The translations under genes and the position numbers were made by a program. Below are positions 26,959 through 34,775 of a stretch of DNA of 64,000 nucleotides, one piece after another (the stretch's first letter is position 1; every line of letters begins with the position of its first letter). Origin of the DNA: Clostridia bacterium (GTDB lineage: Bacteria; Bacillota; Clostridia; Christensenellales; Aristaeellaceae); the NCBI GenBank assembly GCA_017509255.1, contig JAFWQA010000001.1, positions 186,001 to 250,000 of the forward strand. Reading direction: 5' to 3'. The notes below the pieces were generated by a model that saw only the letters and a list, made by a program, of their open reading frames with translations, did no database searches and was not told the DNA's origin.

Positions 26959-27639
26959 ATGGATATCAGAGCAGAAGGGATCAGCAGGCGATATTTCAGG
27001 AGAACGGGGGAAGCGAACTATTTTGAGGCGGTCTGCCGGACGGATTTCACGGTGGAAGCCGGCAAGGTGACTGTGCTGCTCGGCCGCAGCGGCTCCGGGA
27101 AAACCACGCTGCTGCATATGCTTGCCGGGCTGCTGACACCGACCGGCGGCAAGATTTTTCTGGGGGATACGGATCTGTACAGCCTGGAGGACAAAGCGCT
27201 TTCCGAGATAAGAAACAAAAGGATCGGCGTGATCCCGCAGGGGCGCAGTGTGATCGACACGCTGACGGTGCTGGAAAACATTCTTCTTCCCGCTGCGCTG
27301 TACGGAGGGGAAAGCCGCGGGCAGGAAGCACTGGAATGGATGAAAAAGCTGGATATCGCGCATCTGGCGGATTCCCGTCCAACAGAGCTGTCCGGAGGCG
27401 AGCTGCGCAGGGTGGCTATCGTCCGGGCGCTGGCAGGAAAACCGGAGGTGATCCTGGCGGATGAACCGACGGGCGATCTGGATGACGAGAATACCGCGCT
27501 CGTGCTGTCAGCTCTGCGTGATGCCGCACGGGATGGGGCAGCTGTATTGCTGGTCACCCATGAAGGCGAAGCGAAACAATACGCGGATGAGGTCTGGCGT
27601 ATGAATGCCGGGACACTGACGCGTGAGGAACGGAACTGA
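26959..27639 (+). CDS. ABC transporter ATPase, LolD-like (second pair)
   Basis: This 226-residue ATPase has Walker A GRSGSGKTT (42-50), a Q-loop IPQGRSV, signature LSGGELRR near 143, Walker B VILADEPTGDLDD and a switch His in VTHEGE. The start is one base after the stop of the permease at 25755, so the two are coupled and should work together. It is the last gene of the nine-gene iron operon and is followed by a terminator. Confidence 0.92.
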   Translation: MDIRAEGISRRYFRRTGEANYFEAVCRTDFTVEAGKVTVLLGRSGSGKTTLLHMLAGLLTPTGGKIFLGDTDLYSLEDKALSEIRNKRIGVIPQGRSVIDTLTVLENILLPAALYGGESRGQEALEWMKKLDIAHLADSRPTELSGGELRRVAIVRALAGKPEVILADEPTGDLDDENTALVLSALRDAARDGAAVLLVTHEGEAKQYADEVWRMNAGTLTREERN

Positions 27640-27642
27640 ACC

Positions 27643-27678
27643 AAAAAAGGCCGGGGCCTTTACAGGCACCGGCCTTTT
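27643..27678. terminator. bidirectional intrinsic terminator
   Basis: AAAAAAGGCCGG and CCGGCCTTTT form the outer stem around a loop that can pair further (GGGCC/GGCAC, imperfect). It separates the iron operon from the convergent protease gene and can serve both. Confidence 0.8.
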
Positions 27679-27694
27679 CAATACGGTTCACAGT

Positions 27695-29590
27695 TCAGTA
27701 GAACCAGCCGCCGTAATACGAATCGTCATCATACCAGCCGGCATCGTCCGAATCATCGCCGTAGTACCAGTCGTCACCGTACTCCGATCCGGCAAACCAG
27801 CTGAAAAGGTCATACCAGTCATAATCCTCTGTCCAGTCAAAATCCTCATACCAGTCCGAACCGAAATAATCGTCGTCATAAAGCATGGATGAGGAATCGT
27901 CATCCCAGCCGCAATCCTCATACCAGTCTCCCCAGCCATGCCAGGAGCTGTCCCAATCGTTATAATCGTAATAGTTTTCTGAGCCCTGAGCGCTGACAAA
28001 TTTTTCCAGCCATTCTATATAATTGCCGTCAAGCCCGCAGGCGGTAAAGATCTCTTTCAGATCGCGATAAAAATCCGGATCGCCGTAGGGAAGCGTAATG
28101 CCCAGTCCGGTCAGCCCGTCCGAGGAACTGGAATCCGTGTAAACCAGCGCGGTGCCCAGAGCGGCCTCCAGTTCAGCCACGTCCGCAGCGGGAGCGTTGG
28201 AGGCGACGGACATCATATCCGTTACATAATAGGTGGAAAGCTCCACATCCTCTTCCATCATGCTGCCGAATCCGCCCGAATAGCTCCACGGCCTGCCGGC
28301 CTGTCCGCGTCCGCGGCTGCGGCGCTGTGTGGAATAATTGCTGCCCAGCAAAGCTTTTTCATTGGCATAGGCAAATTTCATCCATGCGGTGAAAAGAGCT
28401 TCCACCTTGCTTTCATCGATCAGCGCCAGAGTGGACTCATCCCCGTTACGATCCGTTTTGTTCACTGCGATCATCGTATCGACAATGGTTTTTCCGAGAA
28501 CGGGAGCGGGGAGGGCAGGATTGGCCTCCAGCGCCCTGATCCAGTCTGTATAATACCAGCCGATACCGGATTCGAAGTCCTCGGACAGGATCGTGTAATT
28601 GCAGTAGGGAGCCAGAGCGACGCAAACCTCCAGACTGCCCATCAGGCAGGCGTCCATACCGATGATATCGAAACGGATGTCCGGGTTTGCTTTCAAAGCC
28701 TGCTGCATTTCATCCATGGTCAGGGCGTCTTCGCTGTTTTTTGCCCAGTCGTCGGAGCCGTAGCCGTATACTGCTCCGCCGCCGTGATTCCAGAGAAGCA
28801 GGATGTACCGGTCCGCCGGATACTCCTTTGCTGTCCAGGAGATGAAGTCAGCCAGAGGCTCTGCCTCCGCGACGCTGATCCTGCCGAGCCTGTCCTTCAC
28901 GAGTTCCAGTTTGGAACCGTTTACGCGCCAGCGCTGCGCGGTGGAGGGTGAGATCCCGTAGTTGTGCCATCTGGAGGTGCCGATCGTTTCAACGATGATA
29001 TTGACGTTTTTCCCGGCGCCGGCACGGAGGATCTCCGCCAGATCCTCACTGGCGCTTCCGTCGTCGGACTCGAGGTCGGAGCCGTTCATATAGAGCATGA
29101 CGGTCACGCTTTTCGCTGCGGCTTTGGCGGTTTCAGCCTGGCCGGCAGCGGAAGCATGCGCCTGAACCGGGTCAGCTTCTACAACCTGACCGGCAGCGGG
29201 AGCCGACGGCTGAACGGCTGCCGACTTGCCGGCGGTCACCGTCAGGGATGCCGGGACGGTAGCGGCAGAGGAACCGCCCGCATCGGAGATCACGCAGCGA
29301 AACTGCCAGCCGTCGGTTTCATTCCCGGCGGGAACAAAAAGGATCTGGCCGTCATGGCCGGCAAAGGAGGTCTCTGTCCATGCCTGATCCGCCGCGGAAC
29401 GGGCCTGCCAGCGATAGGTGACGCCGTCACCCGTGGCGGCACACATGAACTGTGCCGTTTCACCGGACGCGCAGCTTTTGCTTTCCGGGGAATGGATGAC
29501 GGTCAGATAATCCGCTTCGGCGGACAGGACCGACAGGCATAATACAGCGGCCAGAACGCAGGAAATCAGTTTTGCGGGAAGTCTTTTCAT
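27695..29590 (-). CDS. secreted clostripain-family (C11) cysteine peptidase with an Asp/Trp/Tyr-rich tail
   Basis: This 631-residue protein has a signal peptide (1-25), an Ig-like domain with paired cysteines (about 28-118), an Ala/Pro/Val-rich linker and a C11 peptidase domain. The catalytic dyad is His269 in LLLWNHGGG and Cys315 in GMDACLMGS. A basic QRRSRGRG stretch near 420 may be a self-processing site, since clostripain is activated by cleavage (inference). Residues 538-631 are extraordinary: nearly all Asp, Trp, Tyr, Ser and Gly, with one Cys. The gene overlaps the kinase gene by four bases (ATGA), so it is translationally coupled to the two-component pair. Confidence 0.9.
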   Translation of the reverse strand: MKRLPAKLISCVLAAVLCLSVLSAEADYLTVIHSPESKSCASGETAQFMCAATGDGVTYRWQARSAADQAWTETSFAGHDGQILFVPAGNETDGWQFRCVISDAGGSSAATVPASLTVTAGKSAAVQPSAPAAGQVVEADPVQAHASAAGQAETAKAAAKSVTVMLYMNGSDLESDDGSASEDLAEILRAGAGKNVNIIVETIGTSRWHNYGISPSTAQRWRVNGSKLELVKDRLGRISVAEAEPLADFISWTAKEYPADRYILLLWNHGGGAVYGYGSDDWAKNSEDALTMDEMQQALKANPDIRFDIIGMDACLMGSLEVCVALAPYCNYTILSEDFESGIGWYYTDWIRALEANPALPAPVLGKTIVDTMIAVNKTDRNGDESTLALIDESKVEALFTAWMKFAYANEKALLGSNYSTQRRSRGRGQAGRPWSYSGGFGSMMEEDVELSTYYVTDMMSVASNAPAADVAELEAALGTALVYTDSSSSDGLTGLGITLPYGDPDFYRDLKEIFTACGLDGNYIEWLEKFVSAQGSENYYDYNDWDSSWHGWGDWYEDCGWDDDSSSMLYDDDYFGSDWYEDFDWTEDYDWYDLFSWFAGSEYGDDWYYGDDSDDAGWYDDDSYYGGWFY

Positions 29591-30933
29591 GATAGGGAGT
29601 CTCCTTCCTGTGATAAAACGGACAGATTAAACAGAATATTGACGTTGAACCAGCCGCTATCCGTATCGATCACCATGGAGCCGTTCGATTTTGCAACGGC
29701 GGAGGCGACAGAGCGGAGGCCTATGCCCTCCCGCTCTTTCTGGACCGGCATGCCGGTTTTATCCAGAGGGACAGCGCCTGCTATCCGGTTGGAAACGCTT
29801 AAGCCAAGCATCTGGCCGCCGATCATGCTGCTTTTGATCCGGATGATCCTGTCCTCCTCAGGGAGAAGGACGGAAGCATGCAGGGCATTTTCAAGCAGAT
29901 TGCCCAGGATCATACAGTAATCATTCACGTTCAGCGGCAGTTCCCGGGGCAGCAGAAGCTGACATTCCATGGCAGTGCCGTGCTGCTCCGCGGAGCGCCG
30001 GTACCAGGCAGCCAGCGCGTCCACAGCGGCGTTGGCGCAGTAGTGCTCGTGTTCTTCACCGATGCTGCCTACGTAATCCGCCAGGTAACGGCGCAGCTCT
30101 TCCGAATCGTCTTTCCCGGCCAGCTCGGACAGAACGCGGATATGCTGGCGGAAATCGTGGCGCAGGACCCGGGTTTCCAACAGATGCTCCTGCAGCTGGC
30201 GGTAACGGTCCTCTTCGGCATGAAGCAGCAGGTTTTCCTGGCGAAGCTGCTCCTCGTGTCCGAGGTGTCCGGCGACATACCAAAGGAACTGGTAGAGCGC
30301 ATATTGGATCAGGATCATGGCTGCCCAGCTGAAGAGGCTGATGACCCTGATCCGTCCGACCAGCAGATTAGCCAGATCGATCGGGACAACAAAGATAAAA
30401 AACAGCGTGACCGCAAGCGGCAGAAGGAAGAACCACCGCCACAGCTTATCCAGCCGGGGCATATCCAGCAGGGAAGGAAGCCTTTTGTACAGGAAGGACG
30501 CGTAAATCAACATGGTCAGGATGGCGAGTCCGAGACTGACGGCACTGGACAGGAAGGTCAGGGGAGCATCATTATTGCCCATCTCATGCTTTGTTGTCAG
30601 GTAGAGGGTATACATGGAGGACCAGGCCATCAGGGTCGTGGCGTTGAAAAAAATAAACAGCAGTCTGTCGGTTTTATATGTGCAGACAGAGCGGAAAAGC
30701 AGGAAAGCGGTCAGGAGCAGGGGCAGAAGCAACGCGTTGGAGGACCATCCGGTCAGCGTGCAGATGACGGACGGAACGGTTATCCCGGCGGCAAGAAAAA
30801 CGCCGGCCAGGACGAAGACTCTGGAGCGGGCAATGCGCAGATCGTTCAGCACCGGAAGCAGACAGCAGACCGCAGCCGGGATCAGCATGGTAAACTCCAG
30901 CAGATAACGGCAGAAGAAAAGCCAGTTCCACAT
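29587..30933 (-). CDS. AgrC-like sensor histidine kinase
   Basis: This 448-residue membrane kinase has six or seven membrane segments in residues 1-222, a coiled linker, the phosphoacceptor His259 in VLRHDFRQHI and a GHKL ATPase domain with the N box NLLENALHAS. This is the HPK10/AgrC class, which normally senses peptides. The start has GGGAGGG about 10 bases upstream and lies 3 bases after the stop of the response regulator gene. No AgrB or AgrD-like gene for a signal peptide is seen nearby. Confidence 0.9.
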   Translation of the reverse strand: MWNWLFFCRYLLEFTMLIPAAVCCLLPVLNDLRIARSRVFVLAGVFLAAGITVPSVICTLTGWSSNALLLPLLLTAFLLFRSVCTYKTDRLLFIFFNATTLMAWSSMYTLYLTTKHEMGNNDAPLTFLSSAVSLGLAILTMLIYASFLYKRLPSLLDMPRLDKLWRWFFLLPLAVTLFFIFVVPIDLANLLVGRIRVISLFSWAAMILIQYALYQFLWYVAGHLGHEEQLRQENLLLHAEEDRYRQLQEHLLETRVLRHDFRQHIRVLSELAGKDDSEELRRYLADYVGSIGEEHEHYCANAAVDALAAWYRRSAEQHGTAMECQLLLPRELPLNVNDYCMILGNLLENALHASVLLPEEDRIIRIKSSMIGGQMLGLSVSNRIAGAVPLDKTGMPVQKEREGIGLRSVASAVAKSNGSMVIDTDSGWFNVNILFNLSVLSQEGDSLS

Positions 30934-30936
30934 GTG

Positions 30937-31677
30937 TCAGATCCCTCCCATCCGATGCTTGATCTGATACTGTGTAAACTGCCGGATCAATTCGTTCTGA
31001 TTGCGCACACGGAGCGGATAACTGACCTGGCCGGTCATCATGATACTGCCGTTGTTGATCCGGAGTGCGTGATCCATATTGACAATGATGCCCCGGTTGA
31101 CAGTCAGGAAGCAAGGCCACGCGGAAAGCTTTGTCTGCATTTCGGAGAAGGAGGTCAGCACTGTGACGGCTTTTCCGTCGGACAGAAGGATATTCATTCC
31201 GTGGCCGGACGAAACGGCCGAAACGATGCCGGAAACAGGCAGCCGGATCGTCCCGTAAGCAACGCGGAATTCCGCTTCCTCAACACTGCGTGTCAGCACC
31301 CTTGTGATATCAGCCATCAGGAAGGAAAGACGCTCCTTGCTGTACGGCTTGACCAGATAGTCAAAGGGATGCAGGGGAAAGGCATCCAGCGCATAGCTCT
31401 TTTCAGATGTGATGAAGACGATCAGGCAGTCCGGCTGAGCGGCGCGAAGCCGGTAGGCAGTCTCGATACCGCTGAGACCGTCCATACAGATATCCAAAAA
31501 AACAGCGGAAAAACGGCCGGACATTCCGCCGTTCTGCAGCAGCTCCATACCGGAGGAGAACGCTTCACAGCCGGTATCCGACATGCTTTCATGATTCCTC
31601 AGCCAGGCGGACAGATCGTTCTGCAGTCTGACGCGGTCCTGAACACAGTCATCTGCCACGGCAAATCGGAAGCTCAT
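30937..31677 (-). CDS. LytTR-family response regulator
   Basis: This 246-residue protein has a receiver domain (VADDCVQDR acid pocket, phosphorylated Asp in VFLDICMDG near 60, Lys in VKPYS) and a C-terminal LytTR DNA-binding domain (about 140-240, FLTVNRGIIVNMDHA). The start at 31677 is chosen for GGAGGAGGAG 9 bases upstream. It is the first gene of the regulator-kinase-protease operon. Its targets are unknown; one ACAGTT-containing half-site resembling AgrA boxes lies at 31816 in the divergent promoter of the small secreted protein. Confidence 0.9.
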   Translation of the reverse strand: MSFRFAVADDCVQDRVRLQNDLSAWLRNHESMSDTGCEAFSSGMELLQNGGMSGRFSAVFLDICMDGLSGIETAYRLRAAQPDCLIVFITSEKSYALDAFPLHPFDYLVKPYSKERLSFLMADITRVLTRSVEEAEFRVAYGTIRLPVSGIVSAVSSGHGMNILLSDGKAVTVLTSFSEMQTKLSAWPCFLTVNRGIIVNMDHALRINNGSIMMTGQVSYPLRVRNQNELIRQFTQYQIKHRMGGI

Positions 31678-31783
31678 GCTGCTTTCTCCTCCTCCCAAAG
31701 TTTTCCAAAGCATATCATAACACAAGGGAGGCCGGGAAAGGAATGATATTTATGCGGAAACATGAGTGTTTATGCACATTTTC

Positions 31784-31812
31784 TTGTTTTTTTTCGTGAA
31801 AAACGATACAAT
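31784..31812 (+). promoter_or_regulatory. promoter of the small secreted protein gene
   Basis: TTGTTT (31784-31789) and TACAAT (31807-31812) are 17 bases apart. ACAGTTGTG at 31816-31824, right at the predicted start, looks like one half of a LytTR direct repeat; I do not see the second half at the usual distance. Confidence 0.6.
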
Positions 31813-31870
31813 ATTACAGTTGTGCGAAACAACGGAGGATTTGTTCCGAGAAAGAAAGGAAGGTATATCC

Positions 31871-32398
31871 ATGAAGAAACTTGCTGCTATCCTGATGACC
31901 CTTTTCCTGATGGTTTCCCTCGCATCCGCGGAAGACGCGGTAACGGTCACGTGGGACATGGTTGCGGAAGACTTTGCCCAGAACGGCTTTGAAGGAGCTT
32001 TTATGCCTCTGAACGACTTCGGCGTGATGATGCTGGTTCCCGAAGGCTTTGAGGCAGTTGAACTGACCGAGGAAGAAGCCGCAATGAACATGTACCTGAA
32101 GCTGGATGCCCAGGGACAGGCCGGCATCGGATTCCAGTATATGGAAGGCAGCGCCGAGGATTTTGCGGCACTGGCGGAAGAGCTTTCCGGCAGAGGCATG
32201 GTGGGCATTGAGTATGACAATGTGAACGGGCTGAACGGCCTTTCCTTTGACACGCCGGACGGAAACGCTAAAGCCATTCTTGTGGACTGCCAGAACGGCT
32301 ATCTGCTCCAGATCACCTTTGCTCCCGCTACGGATGAAACCTTTGTCAAGTGGGCTCAGTACATGGTCGCGTCCATTCAGCCGATCTCCGAGGATTAA
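31871..32398 (+). CDS. small secreted protein of unknown function (paralogue of 48615-49172)
   Basis: This 175-residue protein has a signal peptide (1-20) and no cysteine in its conserved part. It follows the plan of the protein encoded at 48615: an acidic first section, a [LV]P-[AE]-GF-[EV]-[AE] strand followed by LTEEE, a Y-x-LD/EDG region, a segment with D-F-A-A-L and VNG, and an end with M-V-A-S-I. The two are dispersed paralogues of a family I cannot name. GAAAGGAAGG precedes the ATG at 31871. It is divergent from the two-component operon, which makes it a possible target of that system (inference). Confidence 0.7.
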   Translation: MKKLAAILMTLFLMVSLASAEDAVTVTWDMVAEDFAQNGFEGAFMPLNDFGVMMLVPEGFEAVELTEEEAAMNMYLKLDAQGQAGIGFQYMEGSAEDFAALAEELSGRGMVGIEYDNVNGLNGLSFDTPDGNAKAILVDCQNGYLLQITFAPATDETFVKWAQYMVASIQPISED

Positions 32399-32423
32399 TC
32401 TTCCCGGAAAACAAACGGTCTGC

Positions 32424-32464
32424 AAAAAGCCCGGAACGGATATAAACTCCGTTCCGGGCTTTTT
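32424..32464. terminator. bidirectional intrinsic terminator
   Basis: A 17-bp stem (AAAAAGCCCGGAACGGA with its complement) and a TATAAAC loop give T tracts on both strands between convergent genes. Confidence 0.92.
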
Positions 32465-32493
32465 CTGTACCGGGAAGACAGATCAGCACGGTA

Positions 32494-32943
32494 TTACCGG
32501 ATGGATACCGTCCATTCGTCTCCCGATACCAGATACTGGAACTCTGTCAGTTCCGGCGTGTTCATCACTTTCAGAAGATCGGCCAGGTCATTGACTGTAT
32601 TGACTCCTGAAAGACTGCTGTACGCGATCCATTCCATTTGCCCTTCTGCGGAGGAAACGAGCTCTCCGGACCACTTTTCCGCTTTGAACAGAAGAACGAC
32701 ATATCGGCCGTCTTTGATCGGAAACTGCTTTACCCCGACCAATCTCGGCTCAATGACGGTCAGGCCGGTCTCTTCCTTCATCTCCCGGATCACGGCGTCA
32801 ACAAAGGATTCTCCGGGTTCCACATGACCTCCCGGCAGGGTGTAGCCCTGCCAGTCTTCCTTTATTCTGTTCTGAAGCAGCAGCCGGTCGCCGTCTTCGA
32901 TCAGGCATAATACGGTCAGTTCAACATTTTCTGTTCTGCTCAT
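32494..32943 (-). CDS. NUDIX hydrolase
   Basis: This 149-residue protein is a single NUDIX domain. The catalytic box runs from Gly38/39: GGHVEPGESF, then a seven-residue stretch and REMKEETGL, with the metal-binding glutamates intact. It resembles MutT/YvcI-type pyrophosphatases that clean up oxidised or modified nucleotides; the substrate cannot be told. It is a single-gene unit; a shared promoter cassette lies far upstream at 33212. Confidence 0.85.
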   Translation of the reverse strand: MSRTENVELTVLCLIEDGDRLLLQNRIKEDWQGYTLPGGHVEPGESFVDAVIREMKEETGLTVIEPRLVGVKQFPIKDGRYVVLLFKAEKWSGELVSSAEGQMEWIAYSSLSGVNTVNDLADLLKVMNTPELTEFQYLVSGDEWTVSIR

Positions 32944-33315
32944 ATATACATCCTTTGTCTCAATATTGCATCGGGGGAGGAGACCGCTCTGTCAGAGGGG
33001 GAAAACGGGAAAACGTGGATGATCAAGCCCACACATCAGCGGCCGGGTGATGCGGTTTGCGGTCACGGAGATGACGACTATGACCTTCAGCGCGTTTTCC
33101 GTTCAGGGCGGACCGCCTTTTGAAAGGGGGTTCCTGTATCCCTGCCGTCGCGGCGCTCCTTTCCGGCTCACAGATCAGATAAATACCGTTTTCCGGTCAG
33201 TACCCGGGACAACTATATCACAGCTTCCGTAAAACAACCATAAAAAAGTTTCCGGGAAACCGAACGGGCCGGAACGGTTTCCCGGAAAAAATTCATGGAA
33301 AAACAGCTTTGGGGG
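32944..33315. other. 372-base gap without a recognised gene
   Basis: Between the NUDIX gene and the MFS promoter I find no convincing coding sequence. Short open stretches near 33000-33230 match nothing I know and have no ribosome site. The stretch contains one copy of the promoter cassette (33212-33243) and a symmetrical hairpin near 33252-33289 (TTTCCGGGAAACCG with CGGTTTCCCGGAAA) that could end a transcript in either direction. Confidence 0.5.
33212..33243 (-). promoter_or_regulatory. shared promoter cassette, copy 1
   Basis: The minus strand reads ATGGTTGTTTTACGGAAGC and then TGTGATATAGT, with extended -10 box TG-A-TATAGT. It is the most distant copy, about 270 bases from the NUDIX start, and the least certain as that gene's promoter. 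Confidence 0.5.
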
Positions 33316-33369
33316 TTGACAAATACCCGGATAACAGACTATACTTTACCATGAATCGACCGGCGGTCG
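33316..33369 (+). promoter_or_regulatory. promoter and candidate TetR operator of the MFS operon
   Basis: TTGACA (33316-33321) and TATACT (33340-33345) are 18 bases apart. Just downstream is the inverted repeat CGACC-GGC-GGTCG (33357-33369), a plausible operator for the TetR-type regulator encoded third in the operon. Confidence 0.6.
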
Positions 33370-33409
33370 GTAACCGGGCGGTGAAGAAACCGGATCACTG
33401 CGGCTGCAA

Positions 33410-33447
33410 GGCATCGGAGAACCGATTTATGCCCGCTTTCTTTTTTT
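33410..33447 (+). terminator. attenuator-like terminator in the MFS leader
   Basis: GGCATCGG pairs with CCGAT and ATGCC around an AGAA loop and a small bulge; CGCTTTC and a run of seven T follow. It lies between promoter and gene. An open frame starting at ATG 33351 reads through it (MNRPAVGNRAV and on), as in ribosome-mediated attenuation of antibiotic-resistance genes. Confidence 0.45.
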
Positions 33448-33516
33448 ACCCACAAACCGACTGCAGGTCGAGAGAAAAAGACAACTCAGCCCGGTCAAAC
33501 ATGAAAGGAGAAACGG

Positions 33517-34752
33517 ATGAAGAACAAGGGTCATTTCAGAAAATTTCTGCTGCTCTGGAGCGGGGAAATGATCTCCTCTGTCGGCGGAGGACTGACCAGC
33601 TTCGGCCTGAGTGTATATGTTTTTCGCATGACCGGCCGTGCGGCTGACACTGCGCTGGTGGCGCTGCTGGCATTTTTGCCGACGCTGCTGCTGAGCATAC
33701 CCGCCGGAGTGCTGGCTGACCGCGCGGATCGCCGCCTGCTGATGGTGATCGGGGACGGATGCTCCGCGATCGGGGTCATCTATATCCTGATCTGCATGAT
33801 AAACGGCGGAGCCGCGCTCTGGCAGATCTGTGCCGGCGTGTTTGTGAGCTCGGTGTTTTCGTCCCTGCTGGAGCCGGCTTACCGCGCCACCATTACCGAT
33901 CTTCTGGATGAGGAGCAGTTCAGCAAAGCCAGCGGGATCATGGGGCTGGCCGGCAGTGCCCGCTACCTGATCTCTCCGCTGCTGGCGGGAATGCTGCTGA
34001 CGGTTTCGGATATTAAACTGCTGCTGATTATCGACATCTGCACATTCTTCCTGACTGTGACGACCACGCTGATCGTCCGGAGCCGGCTGGAAACCAAAGC
34101 GGTGAAAACGGGAACCTCCTTCCGGGAGGATATAAGCACAGGCTGGCTGGCAGTTGCCGGAAACCGGGGCCTTCTCATCCTTATGGGGCTGTCTTCCCTG
34201 ATCACGCTTTTCATGGGTTCCATCCAGATCCTCTCGGAACCGATGATCCTGGATTTTTCGGACAGCAAAACGCTGGGGATCGCCGAGACCGTCTGCGCCG
34301 GCGGTATGCTGGTTTCGGGTGTGCTGATGGGAATACGGGGGATCAAAAAAGGGCACGCAAAAATACTCGCGCTCTCCCTTTGCGGCTGCGGACTGGCCAT
34401 GGCTGCTTTCGGGGTCAGGGAATCCTTGCCGATGATCTGCGGGTCCGGCTTTCTATTCTTTTTTATGCTGCCCTTCGCGAACACCTGCCTGGACTATCTG
34501 GTGCGTGTGAATATCCCCAATGAGCTGCAGGGACGCGCCTGGGGCGTGATCGGATTCATTTCACAGCTGGGTTATGCGGTCGCCTACGGGGCTTTCGGAG
34601 TGATTGCCGATGCGATCGCCCGCGGGGCCGGCATCAGCGTCGGCCGCGGCGCGGGCTGGACCATTGTGGGCTCCGGGCTCCTGCTGGCGGCGATTGCCGG
34701 ACTTCTGTACAGGAGCCGCAGCGTCCGCCGGCTGGAACCGGCGGCCGGATGA
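33517..34752 (+). CDS. MFS efflux transporter, macrolide-efflux-like
   Basis: This 411-residue protein has twelve membrane segments and the MFS loop motif ADRADRRLLM (about 70-79). The N-terminus, with LLLWSGEMISSVGGGLTSF, matches the MefA/YfiS-like drug-efflux group. AAAGGAG lies 8 bases before the ATG. It heads an operon with a CPBP membrane protein and a TetR-type regulator, and its leader contains an operator-like repeat and a terminator-like hairpin. Together these suggest inducible export of an antibiotic or toxic compound; the substrate is not known. Confidence 0.85.
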   Translation: MKNKGHFRKFLLLWSGEMISSVGGGLTSFGLSVYVFRMTGRAADTALVALLAFLPTLLLSIPAGVLADRADRRLLMVIGDGCSAIGVIYILICMINGGAALWQICAGVFVSSVFSSLLEPAYRATITDLLDEEQFSKASGIMGLAGSARYLISPLLAGMLLTVSDIKLLLIIDICTFFLTVTTTLIVRSRLETKAVKTGTSFREDISTGWLAVAGNRGLLILMGLSSLITLFMGSIQILSEPMILDFSDSKTLGIAETVCAGGMLVSGVLMGIRGIKKGHAKILALSLCGCGLAMAAFGVRESLPMICGSGFLFFFMLPFANTCLDYLVRVNIPNELQGRAWGVIGFISQLGYAVAYGAFGVIADAIARGAGISVGRGAGWTIVGSGLLLAAIAGLLYRSRSVRRLEPAAG

Positions 34753-34775
34753 GTATGAAGAGAGGAGAATAATTG

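Noticed and set aside
29878-31746. 622-codon plus-strand frame opposite the kinase and regulator genes
   Set aside because: It is a mirror of two well-recognised minus-strand genes, with a Gln/His/Arg-rich product and no family features.
33000-33240. Short open frames in the gap after the NUDIX gene
   Set aside because: No ribosome site, no recognisable protein features, and codon use unlike the neighbours.
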